Shown piece after piece: positions 35,645-45,100 of a stretch of DNA of 64,000 bases (within the stretch, counting starts at the first letter, position 1; every line of letters starts with the position of its first letter). The notes below the pieces were generated by a model, which was not told the DNA's origin, ran no database searches, and worked only from the letters and a program-made list of their open reading frames with translations. This DNA is from Rhodococcus aetherivorans (GTDB lineage: Bacteria > Actinomycetota > Actinomycetes > Mycobacteriales > Mycobacteriaceae). The stretch lies in NCBI RefSeq assembly GCF_011058165.1, contig NZ_JAALEG010000016.1, positions 23,994-87,993 on the forward strand. Reading direction: 5' to 3'. A program made the translations under genes and the position numbers.

Positions 35645-37501
35645 GTGCAGGTGATCGACACGCTGTCGCACGCGTCGGGTTCGCGGACGCTGCCGAAGGG
35701 CCACCGCTGGGTGGTCGTCGACGTCGAGACCTCCGGCCTGCGCGCCTACGCGCATCGGGTGCTCAGCGTGGCCGCGCTGGTGTTGCGGGAGGACGGCAGC
35801 GTCGAGCGGGAGTACTCGACGCTCGTCGACCCGGGTTGCGACCCCGGCCCGGTCCACGTGCACCGGTTGACGCGCGAACGGCTCGCCGGTGCCCCGCGCT
35901 TCGAGCAGATCGCCGGCGAACTCGCCGAGGTGCTGGACGGCGGGACCATCGTCGCTCACAACGCGGCCTTCGACTACGGATTCCTCGACGCCGAGTTCCG
36001 GCGCGCCGGAACCGAGATCCCGGCCAGACACCGGCTGTGCACTCTCGCCCTGTCGAGGCGGCTCGAACTCGACGTGCCCGATCACAAACTCTCCACCCTG
36101 GCCGCCCACTGGCAGGTCCAGCAGTTGCTCGAGCACGACGCCTACGACGACGCCCGCGTCCTCAGCGAGGTCTTCGTACGCAGCGCCCTGCTCGCCGAGA
36201 GCCTGCAGCTCCCGCTGCCGGTGGTCGACTGCCTCAGCCGCAGGCCCGCCTACCCGGACTCCGTGCCGCGCGTGCCGTGCGAGTGGAAGAACCCGGGACG
36301 CCTGTCGCTGGACGTCGGCCTGGTGCAGGGGATGAAGGTGGTCGTCACGGGGCAGACGGTGACGCCGCGGGTCCCGCTCGCCGGCCGGATGGCCGACGCC
36401 GGCCTCGACGTGATGAACTCCGTCAGCCGCCAGACGAGCGTGGTCGTGTGCAACGACCCCGGCGTGCAGACGGGCAAGATCCGCAAGGCGATGGCCGAGG
36501 GCATTCCCGTCGTCACCGAGCAGCAACTCGAAGAGATGCTCACCCGGGTGATTCCAGGCGAACCGAAGATGCGTCCGGTGGTCGAGGTGGCCGCGCCCGC
36601 TGCTGAGCCCGTGATCGAACCTCCTCCGCAGGCGGCGCCTGCGGAGCCCCTCGCCGATGTACCGAGCCTGCCCGAGCGGATGCTCACGGGACAGAAACCG
36701 AAGCTGTGGCAGGGCCGGCGGGTGCTGCTCCTCGGCGGCACCCACCTCGACGCCGTGCTCATGCGCTCGCGTCTCGTCCAGCTCGGTGCACGCCCGTCGC
36801 TCAACCTCACCGCGGCGGTCACGGACGTGCTGATGCTGGAAGGCGGCGACAGCGACCGGCGCATGCCGCGCATCACCGCGCGCGAGCTCCCCGTCCTGAC
36901 CAAGACGGACATCAGCGCCGCGGTGGAGAAGGGCGTCGTGCCGCCGCACATGCGCATCGAGTCCCGCATCTCCGCGCCGGCGCTCGCCCGAGGCGAGGTC
37001 ATCGACCTGCCGGCCCGGAAGATGTCGTGGACGGTCAATGTCGCGTGGCGCGCCGAGACGGACGACTTCGACGTCGACGTCGTCGCCTTCCTGCTGGGGG
37101 AGGATGAAAAGGTCGACAGCGACGACGACTTCGTCTTCTACAACAACCCCTCCGCCGAGGACGGCGCAGTCGAGTTGTCGATCGACGGCAGTAGCGAACA
37201 GAGCGTGCGGCTCGATCTCGCCGCGCTGCCCGACGAATGCGCGCGCATCGCGATCGCCGCGGCCATCGACGGCGAGCGCACCTTCGGCGAACTGGGGGCT
37301 GTGTCCGTAAGCGTCGACGGTGAGGACGGCACGGCGGCGACGTTCGTACTCGACGCCGGGACTACCGAACGGACCATGGTGCTCACCGAGATCTATCGGC
37401 GGGCGGGGAAGTGGCGGCTGCGCGCGGTAGGGCAGGGGTACGACGACGACCTCGGCGGGCTCGTCGCGCTGTACGGCGTGGACGTCGAGGAAGGCAATTG
37501 A
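35645..37501 (+). CDS. DEDDh exonuclease-BRCT-TerD fusion protein
   Basis: 618 residues from the GTG at 35645, preceded by GGAGGT at 7 nt. Domain order: a DnaQ-like DEDDh 3'-5' exonuclease (about 20-180; WVVVDVETSGL at 22-32, VAHNAAFDYGFL near 103-114, HDAYDDARVL near 164-173); a BRCT domain (about 225-302, GMKVVVTGQTVTPRVPLAGR); a second BRCT-like domain (about 355-432, GRRVLLLGGTHLDAVLM); and a C-terminal TerD domain (about 460-618) with the Ca2+-binding stretch DFDVDVVAFLL and FVFYNNP. Exonuclease and BRCT parts point to DNA ends or replication, TerD to stress or tellurite-type responses. No other ter gene is nearby. Confidence 0.9.
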   Translation: MQVIDTLSHASGSRTLPKGHRWVVVDVETSGLRAYAHRVLSVAALVLREDGSVEREYSTLVDPGCDPGPVHVHRLTRERLAGAPRFEQIAGELAEVLDGGTIVAHNAAFDYGFLDAEFRRAGTEIPARHRLCTLALSRRLELDVPDHKLSTLAAHWQVQQLLEHDAYDDARVLSEVFVRSALLAESLQLPLPVVDCLSRRPAYPDSVPRVPCEWKNPGRLSLDVGLVQGMKVVVTGQTVTPRVPLAGRMADAGLDVMNSVSRQTSVVVCNDPGVQTGKIRKAMAEGIPVVTEQQLEEMLTRVIPGEPKMRPVVEVAAPAAEPVIEPPPQAAPAEPLADVPSLPERMLTGQKPKLWQGRRVLLLGGTHLDAVLMRSRLVQLGARPSLNLTAAVTDVLMLEGGDSDRRMPRITARELPVLTKTDISAAVEKGVVPPHMRIESRISAPALARGEVIDLPARKMSWTVNVAWRAETDDFDVDVVAFLLGEDEKVDSDDDFVFYNNPSAEDGAVELSIDGSSEQSVRLDLAALPDECARIAIAAAIDGERTFGELGAVSVSVDGEDGTAATFVLDAGTTERTMVLTEIYRRAGKWRLRAVGQGYDDDLGGLVALYGVDVEEGN

Positions 37502-37700
37502 CTGTCGAACGGACGTCGCTCTTCTGTTCGCCCCTACGTGCGATTCGGCTGGCACCCAGCCCCCGTCCGCATCGGCGAAATAGTCCTGCCGACGGTCGGA
37601 CCAGAATTTTCGATAGCGGACCGGCCGAGTCGTGCAACCGGGCGGTGGTCCGGTTCCGGCCATCCGTCCAGGGAACCGCCGAATTCGGACCTGGGTAGGA

Positions 37701-38657
37701 CTATTTCACGATGTGGTCCGCAAGGTTGAAGTCGTGGTATCTCCCGTACACCGTGCTGCCCTTGAACATCAAGTTGACGATCAGATTTCGAGCTTGCTGA
37801 ACCACAACCGGATCGGACAGCAGTTTCTCGAGACCAGAAAGCGAATCGAAGGAAACTCGTCTGACGGGTCCGATGGAGGTGTAGCCGTATTCTCGGCGCG
37901 AGCTGATTCCACGCCGGAGAACGAGCCCGGCGAACGTCATCCGGGCCTTCCCCACGGGCGGTGCCACGTTGAGGAACCCGCGCACAACATCGGCGTTGGC
38001 GCGCCCATTGTCGGAAATGACGAGTGCTTCGATGGGGCCGACCGAAAGTGTCGTCAATCGGCGTGACGATGCCGTCCTGCCGGTCGAAGGCATCGAGCTC
38101 AACGCCCAAACTCGACGCTCGGTTCGGCGAGGTGCGGGAAGGCACGACTCCACGAACATAGCCAGTAGCCTGGCGACCTCGGGGAACTCCGGATGACTCG
38201 CAAGTTCTCGGTACTTGTGAAGGCTCGATGCCCGCATGGCGGAATCTTCGACGCGATCGAACATGGACTCGTCCACAGGTACAGCGAACCAATCGGTGAG
38301 CTCTCGCGGATCGACGAGGGCGCTGAGGGTGGGACTAGGGAACGGGGTCGAGGTCAGAGCGATATTGCGCAGGCTGTGGGTTCGTCCCACGGACTTGATC
38401 AAATGCCGTTCGATCGGATCGAGCTGCTTCGCCTTTGGCACAGGGCTGAACGCCACGTCGGTGATATCGAACCATCGGCGACGGTGCGCAGCGAGACGCG
38501 CGACGATATCGATCGTTTGACCGACGTATCGATATCCGTCGGCGAATGTGAGGACATATACGCCACGTCGTGGATTGCCCGCCGAGACCTGGGAGTCAAA
38601 CCGTAACCGAGTGAAGCGCAGACCGCTGTACTTGAACTGCTCATCGTCGACGGTCAT
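37701..38657 (-). CDS. GIY-YIG nuclease family protein
   Basis: 318 residues from the ATG at 38657, preceded by GAGGAG. The GIY-YIG motif is GVYVL at 32-36 and YRYVGQT at 42-48, followed by LAAHRRRW and the metal-ligand glutamate in LDPIERHLIK. Only the first ~100 residues are nuclease; the rest (residues 110-318) is an unrecognised domain, which may bring DNA specificity. Single-domain relatives act in repair or as homing/restriction nucleases. It is divergent from the large GTPase/tubulin operon that starts at 38882, so the 224 bp between holds both promoters. Confidence 0.75.
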   Translation of the reverse strand: MTVDDEQFKYSGLRFTRLRFDSQVSAGNPRRGVYVLTFADGYRYVGQTIDIVARLAAHRRRWFDITDVAFSPVPKAKQLDPIERHLIKSVGRTHSLRNIALTSTPFPSPTLSALVDPRELTDWFAVPVDESMFDRVEDSAMRASSLHKYRELASHPEFPEVARLLAMFVESCLPAPRRTERRVWALSSMPSTGRTASSRRLTTLSVGPIEALVISDNGRANADVVRGFLNVAPPVGKARMTFAGLVLRRGISSRREYGYTSIGPVRRVSFDSLSGLEKLLSDPVVVQQARNLIVNLMFKGSTVYGRYHDFNLADHIVK

Positions 38658-38881
38658 GCATCTCCTCACGGCTCCAGGCAGAACAAGTTGTAGCACCCAG
38701 GTCTGCGAGTGCGGCAGAGGGTTCGCGACCGCGCGAGTATCTGTAACCCGGTAGGGCCGCAAAAGTTCCAATTCGGAAGGTGTAACAATCGCTCATCGCC
38801 AGCGATTGAAGTTTGAAGTTGTTGACGACTACCAGGGGAAGCTCGCTTCGGGCCCGCCCTGCCCGACCCTGAAAGAAGCAC

Positions 38882-39412
38882 GTGTCTTCCTCGACCAACC
38901 CGTTCGACTTCAGCGAGTACTCGAGCTCGCGGGACGACGCAGACAATCCGTGGTCGGGTGGATCCCAGTCGCCATGGCCACCCCCCGAGCCGTTCGGAAG
39001 CGTGGCCGCCCCGTTCGCGGGGCCCGGCGGGTCGACGCCCGGGTTCGGCGGGGCGCCTGCCGACGCGTTCGCTGTCGAGCAGCGGCCGGTCGTGACGGCC
39101 ATTTCGCAAGGTAGGCCGCCGCGCGCATGGCTGATCGGCGGCGGCGTGGTAGCGCTGCTGGGGCTCACCGCCGTCGCACTTACCCTGTCGGGTGGCTCCA
39201 CAGTGTTCGCCTTCATCGGGTGGCTGCTGGCCGGTCCTGCCGCGTTCTACCTGCTTGCCCAGCACACGGTCGCCGACATGCAGCAGCGGGCGCGGCCGGT
39301 CTACGCGGGCTCGAAGGCTGTGCAGGGGACGTATTGGACCGTCGTTGTGCTCGGATTCGTGGGCATCGCGCTCGGGGCATGGCAGATCGCGGAATGGGCG
39401 GGTCGACTGTGA
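38882..39412 (+). CDS. Membrane protein, first gene of the tubulin/vWA/GTPase operon
   Basis: 176 residues from the GTG at 38882, with GAAAGAAG upstream. A disordered Ser/Pro/Gly-rich N-terminus (1-75) precedes three transmembrane helices (about 81-101, 106-125 and 151-170). The segment LLAQHTVADMQQRARPVYAG between helices probably faces the cytoplasm. No family recognised. Its stop overlaps the vWA gene start (GTGA), so it belongs to the eight-gene operon and may be a membrane anchor or scaffold of the complex. Confidence 0.75.
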   Translation: MSSSTNPFDFSEYSSSRDDADNPWSGGSQSPWPPPEPFGSVAAPFAGPGGSTPGFGGAPADAFAVEQRPVVTAISQGRPPRAWLIGGGVVALLGLTAVALTLSGGSTVFAFIGWLLAGPAAFYLLAQHTVADMQQRARPVYAGSKAVQGTYWTVVVLGFVGIALGAWQIAEWAGRL

Positions 39413-42153
39413 AGAAGGTGGCCGCGCTCGCGGCAGTGCTGCTCGGCTCTCTGGTGGTGGCGGCACCGGCCGCGTCGGCTGCGCCGCAGCAGTCGGCGGT
39501 GGGGGACTTCGGCGGGTGTCTCGCCTCCCAGCGCGAGGGCGATCTGCTGTTGATGATCGACGAATCCGGCAGTCTGCAGGTCTCGGACCCCGAGGCGGCG
39601 CGGGTCTCCGCGGCCAACTACCTGCTCGAACAGCTCAGCTCCTTCGGCGGCTCCGCCGGGGTCGCGCTCGACGTTTCGGTCGCCGGCTTCTCCGATGACT
39701 TCACCGTGCACGCGCCGTGGACCCGCCTCGACGGTGGGTCCCTGCCTGCCTTGCAGGACGAGGTCGACAGGTTCCGATCCCGGACGAACGGTGTCGACAC
39801 CGACTACTGGGCCGCTCTCGACGGTGCCCGCGGCGCTCTCGCCGACCGCTCGTCCACAGCCGCGAACAGATGCCAGGCCGTCGCCTGGTTCTCCGACGGC
39901 AAGCTCGACTTCACGACGCGGGACGCGGAGAAGCCGTACGCCCCAGGAGTATCGCTCGGCACCGACGCAGGTGTTCAGCAGATCATTGCGGCCGCTAGCG
40001 AGTCGATCTGCCGGCCCGCAGGTATCGCGGACCAGTTGCGGTCGTCGGGAATCGTCACCTTCGCGGTGGGGCTCGCGGCCGGTACGGCGCAGGCCGGGGA
40101 CTTCGATCTGATGCGGTCCATCGCCACCGGAGAACCCGCCGCCGGGCAGGCGTGCGGGAACCGGACCTCGCCCCGACCCGGCGACTTCTACCTCGCCCAG
40201 AACATCGACGACCTGCTCTTCGCGTTCGACGCGTTCAGCAGTCCGGGCCAGGCGCCGCTCGAGAACGAGACGGGCGTATGTGTGGGTCAGGTGTGCGAGG
40301 AAGCGCAGCACCGCTTCGTCCTCGACAACTCTATCGGTTCGGTGACAGTCCTGGGCTTCGCGGACGCGGACGGGCTCGTACCCACACTGGTGTCGCCCGA
40401 CGGGGCCGAACTTGCGATGCCGCGCGACAACGCCCCGCGCAGCCTGAACGTCGACGGAGTCGGCGTCGACTACCGCTGGTTGTCGGCGCGGTCGGTGTCG
40501 TTCACGATGCGCCAGCCGGCGTTGGCGAACCCGGGGCAATGGCAGGGCATGTGGGCTCTCGTGTTCGTCGACCCCGATGGCTCCGATCCCGCGGCGCGCT
40601 CCAAGTCCAACATCCATATCTCGGGCAACCTGTTCCCGGCGTGGCTCGGACAGGATGTGACCGCCATCCACAGCGGCGAGAAGACATCTGCGATACAGCT
40701 CGGCATCGTCGACTCCGACCGTCGGGAGATCGACCCCTCCGACCTGCTCGGAAGCGCGTACTTGTCGGTGTCGCTCGTCGACTCGGCTCGGGTTGCGCAC
40801 GAGCTGGCGTCGAGGATCCCGAAGAACGGGATCGACGAGCCGATCGAGCTGGATCTCACGTCGGTGCCACCGGGTGAGGCGACGCTGCGCCTCGCTCTCG
40901 AGGTGACCACCGCCGACGCCCGGACGGCTTCGGGGACGGTCATCGCGCCCGGTACTCAACTGGCGCCCCAATACGTCGACGTGCCGCTGACGGTGGCGCC
41001 CCCGGTCGGCTATCCGACGCTGCCGAACCGGATCGACTTCGGCACTGTCGAGGGATCCGGTCGGTTCCCGGTGGAGATCCCGGTCGGCGGTCCCGGCTGC
41101 GTGTGGCTCGATTCGGCGGAACCGATCCGCATCGATGCCGTGCCGGACGGCGTCGGTGACGTGGCGTTGGTGAACCCCGCAGCGACTTCGGCGGAGCGGT
41201 GCCTGGCCGTCGAGGAGGGCGCACAGGGCGCACTGACGGTCGAACTCGACGTGCCCGAGGCCGGCAACGGCTCCCTCAACGGTTCCGTGCGGATGATGAT
41301 GGCCCCCGCCGGGGAGCTCGACCGCGCGATGCCGGTCGATGTGCCGTTCACCGCCGAGCTGCAGAAACCGCTCGACAGTGGCCGGTTCCTGCTGGCCTTC
41401 CTTCTCACGCTGTTCCTGGGCATCGCGATCCCGCTGGCTCTGCTGTATGTGCTCAAGTGGCGAGCCTCGCGCATTCCTGCCGAAACCCTGAAGGCCCAGC
41501 GCTTCTCCGTGACGATCGCCGACGGCGCCGTTCTGCGGGACGGAGTACCCTTCACGCTGCGCGACGGTGACCTCACCGAAATCGTTCGGAACCTGGACAA
41601 GCCTGCGCGACTGCTGACGGCAGACGGCGTCAAGCTCGAGGCGAAGACCGGGCTCTCCCCGGTCGGCACGGGGTACGTCCGTGTCAAGGCCGGTGGCCTG
41701 CTCGGCTCCTCCGGTGCGAAGCCCGACCATGACCCGCGCACAGGTGAGGCCAGGCTGCCGCTGGCGGTGCACAACAACTGGGTGATCCTCCACGATCCGG
41801 CCGGACCCGCCGACCACGCGTCGCTGCTCCTGCTCGTCGGCGCAGGTTCGAACCCGGTCCGGTTGATCGAGGATCTGAACCGGCGCGCACCGGGCGCCTT
41901 CGCGAGACTGCGTGAGCGTGTCGGATCCGACGACACGGCGACGCCGGGCACCGGTGCGCCTGACGGGCGACCCGCACCGCAGTCGTCCTTCGATCCGTTC
42001 GGCGCACCCACCGCTCCGCCCGCACCGACATTCGGTGCGCCACCGGCGTTCGGCGGCAGTTCTGGATTCGGTGCCGCGCCGCACAGGGGTTCGAGCTCGT
42101 CCGCCGCGCCGGCCGCTCAGCCTTTCGACCCGTTCCGTCCGCCCGGCGCTTGA
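39409..42153 (+). CDS. Secreted/membrane vWA-domain protein
   Basis: 914 residues from the GTG at 39409, a start fixed by the 4-bp overlap. A Sec signal peptide (1-24, ends SAA) is followed by a von Willebrand A domain with a perfect MIDAS DESGS (51-55), the metal-dependent protein-binding site. Beta-rich extracytoplasmic domains fill ~300-655. One transmembrane helix (about 661-684) leads to a cytosolic tail of ~230 residues with a small beta domain (FSVTIADGAVLRDG) and a Pro/Gly/Ala-rich end. It resembles a sensor that binds outside and signals inward to the GTPase components. Confidence 0.85.
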   Translation: MKKVAALAAVLLGSLVVAAPAASAAPQQSAVGDFGGCLASQREGDLLLMIDESGSLQVSDPEAARVSAANYLLEQLSSFGGSAGVALDVSVAGFSDDFTVHAPWTRLDGGSLPALQDEVDRFRSRTNGVDTDYWAALDGARGALADRSSTAANRCQAVAWFSDGKLDFTTRDAEKPYAPGVSLGTDAGVQQIIAAASESICRPAGIADQLRSSGIVTFAVGLAAGTAQAGDFDLMRSIATGEPAAGQACGNRTSPRPGDFYLAQNIDDLLFAFDAFSSPGQAPLENETGVCVGQVCEEAQHRFVLDNSIGSVTVLGFADADGLVPTLVSPDGAELAMPRDNAPRSLNVDGVGVDYRWLSARSVSFTMRQPALANPGQWQGMWALVFVDPDGSDPAARSKSNIHISGNLFPAWLGQDVTAIHSGEKTSAIQLGIVDSDRREIDPSDLLGSAYLSVSLVDSARVAHELASRIPKNGIDEPIELDLTSVPPGEATLRLALEVTTADARTASGTVIAPGTQLAPQYVDVPLTVAPPVGYPTLPNRIDFGTVEGSGRFPVEIPVGGPGCVWLDSAEPIRIDAVPDGVGDVALVNPAATSAERCLAVEEGAQGALTVELDVPEAGNGSLNGSVRMMMAPAGELDRAMPVDVPFTAELQKPLDSGRFLLAFLLTLFLGIAIPLALLYVLKWRASRIPAETLKAQRFSVTIADGAVLRDGVPFTLRDGDLTEIVRNLDKPARLLTADGVKLEAKTGLSPVGTGYVRVKAGGLLGSSGAKPDHDPRTGEARLPLAVHNNWVILHDPAGPADHASLLLLVGAGSNPVRLIEDLNRRAPGAFARLRERVGSDDTATPGTGAPDGRPAPQSSFDPFGAPTAPPAPTFGAPPAFGGSSGFGAAPHRGSSSSAAPAAQPFDPFRPPGA

Positions 42154-42198
42154 CGGTCGGAATCCAGCTTTGCTCTCTCTCGATGTGGAAGGACCGGT

Positions 42199-45100
42199 AT
42201 GAGGCGGTTTCTCGTAGTCGGATGCGGTGGTTCGGGTGCCGTCACGCTCGCGTACATGATGGACCAGCTCCGGTCCGATCTCGCCGCGGCGGGAGTGGAC
42301 CGGATCCCGGGTGGGTGGCAGTTCGTGAGCATCGATGTGCCCACTGCGCCGGAGGCGGGGCCGGACGGGCTCGGCAATGTTCGCGACCAGGGCGGCTACT
42401 ACTTCGGCAGCGGCCCCCAGGGCGACTCGTACGGAGTGCTCGACAACGCGCTGAGCAACCAGCTCGCCGCCCGCGGCAGCCTCGACGAGATCGCCACCTG
42501 GGCCCCGCGGGATCCCTCCGCTGTCACGGTGCCCATCGGGTCCGGCGCTGGCCAGTACCGCGCCCTCGGCCGCATGATCACGCTGAGCAAGGCCGGCGGT
42601 ATTCGCGAGACCCTGCAGTACGCCTGGGACCAGCTGTTCACCGTGCAGACCGCCACCGAGATGGGCGCGCTGAACGTCCCCGGCGGGGGCAGCTTCGAGC
42701 AGGAGGAGTCCCCGATCGTGCTGGTCGTCTCGTCGATGGCTGGTGGCGCCGGCGCGTCGATGGCCTTGGATGTGTGCCGCCTGCTGACGCTCATCCCCAA
42801 GCTCGATCCGCGGCTGATGGGTGTGTTCATGGTCGCCCCGGACATCTTCGACGGCCTCGGCCGCAGCGCCACCACCGGCGTGCGCGCCAACGCCCTCGCG
42901 ATGCTCGGCGAAATCGTTGCGAGCCAGCTCGGGTCCGCGCGCGAGCACGACGTCGAGATCCTGCGCGCGCTCGGCCAGCAGAACGGCGCCGGCGAGAAGG
43001 TGCCGTTCGCCCGGGTGTTCCCTGTGGGCCGCCGTGTCGGCGTCGAGGGCGCGCCGTTTGGCGACGGTTCACAGAAGGCGATCTATCGCGGCCTCGCTCG
43101 TGGTCTGGCGGGCATGATGATGAGCGGCGCTGCGACGCGCCAGTTCGTGCAGTACGACCTCACCAACGGTGCGGGCCTGTCCGGCCAGCGCGACAACATC
43201 GGCTGGGGCGGACAGTGGGACAACCTGCCGTGGGGCACATACGGGTTCTCGAGCTTGAGCATGGGCCGCGACCGATACGCCGAATACTCGGCGCAGCGGC
43301 TTGCCCGTAGCACCGTGGACCGGCTCCTCGACGGGCACCGCAACCCCGGCAATGCCGCGTCCGACGACGATCAGGTCAACTCCATCCTCGACAGCCAGTG
43401 GCAGACCCTGCTCACCACGATGGGTTTGCCTGTCGTTCAGGCGGATCCGCGGGGCGCGCAGGTCGGCATCAGTGCGTGGCTGACCGGTGTGGTGCTGCCC
43501 CAGGGCGACGGCCTGCGGATGGCCCGTCAGGTCACCGAGTCCGAGCTGCGTGGCTACCTTCCGTCCGGCAGCGGTCTGAACGCGAGCCAGTGGGTTCCCG
43601 AGATCCAGCGGGTGCTCGGTGCCCGTCGTCAGGCGCTCACGGCGTCCGCCGAAGTGCACGCGCTTGTCCATGCGTACCAGTGGCACCGCGCTCTCGCCGA
43701 CAACATCGAGCGCACGGTGGCGAAGGCGATCGCCGACCTCGGCCTGCCGTACGCCACCGCGCTCGTGAACCGGCTGACCAGCCACATCAAAGACCAGGTG
43801 CGGGTCGGGGCGGAGGACCTCGCGAAACAGGCGCCGACCGACATCACGGCGCAGTCGGCCGACACCGCTCAGGCGCTGTCCGCACTCAAGGGAACCATCG
43901 AGAGCGACGCCGACATCGTCGACCGTGTGCTCGCGAGCTGCAGCCAGAACGTCTATCGCCAGCTGTACGCCTCGCTGTCCGGGAAGGTGGCCGAGGTCGC
44001 GGCCGCGCTGGTACCGGAGATTCTGCAGCCCCTGCTCGAGGCGCTGAACGACGCGCAGACGTCGATGCGGCGGGCACGCAGCAAGCCGGCGAGCGACGTC
44101 GGCCTGGCGCGCCTGTCCACCGACCAGTACGGTGCGTGGCCCGCGGACAAGGCCGATCGGGTACCCAAGCGGTTCGCGGAAGCGAACAACGAGGTGATGC
44201 TCACCCCGTCGGCCGACTTCATGGTGCAGTACCGCAGCGACCTGCCGCTCGCGGTCGCGTCCAGCGGTCTCGGCACGCCGCCGTTCGAGGAGTCGGTCAA
44301 ACGGGCCGTCGTCGGGGTCGTCACCGGTCTGTGGCAGACGATCGACGGCAGCAAGTCGCCGGGGGAGGAGCATCCCGTCCTCGAGCGGACATCGGCGTGG
44401 CGGACCCGCGCGTTCCCGTACGATCCGGGAACCCGCGAAGCGCTCATTCCCTCGGCCGCACGGTATGACCTGCACCTTCGACCTGCGGAACTGCTCGCGC
44501 GCGCTCGGCAGTTCGTCGGCCGCACCGGGGAGTCCTTCGACCGCTTCTGTCGCGTGTCGCTGCGGGAGTACATCGAGGATCCGACCGTTCCCGAGTACGC
44601 GCTCGAGGAGCGGCGTGAGCGACTGCAGGCGAAGTTCGCCGAAGCGCTGTCGCTGGCGCGACCACTCGCCAGCGTCAATCAGCAGGCGCTCGAGGCGCTG
44701 CATCCGGGGCAGCAGGTCGAGTACCGGTACAAGTTCACCTCGGTGCCGTTCCTCAACCTGCCCGTCGCGGATTCCCTCGAGCAGGTACTGCAGAAGAACC
44801 CGATGATCGACCACGAGACCCGATCGGAGTTCGTGCGCCTGCTGACCGAGGAAGACCGGTTGACTCGCATCGACATCTTCGGCTCCTACCCGAACTACTC
44901 GCCGCTCGCCTACGACTCCGTGCTCACCCCCGCGGCCAAGCAGTGGGCGGATTCGACTCCGACGCAGCAGGAGTCGTTCTGGCAGTGGCGTCGCTCCCGG
45001 CCGTTGGCCGCCTCGCTGCCGATGCACTACAGCGAGCGGCGAGCGCTGACCGCCGGCTGGTTCCTCGGCCTCGTGGTCGGCCGCCTGCGCCTTCCTTCGG

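Noticed and set aside
35591..37663. 690-codon minus-strand frame opposite the exonuclease-TerD gene
   Set aside because: His/Arg/Val-rich shadow without motifs; the + strand gene has clear DEDDh, BRCT and TerD sequence.
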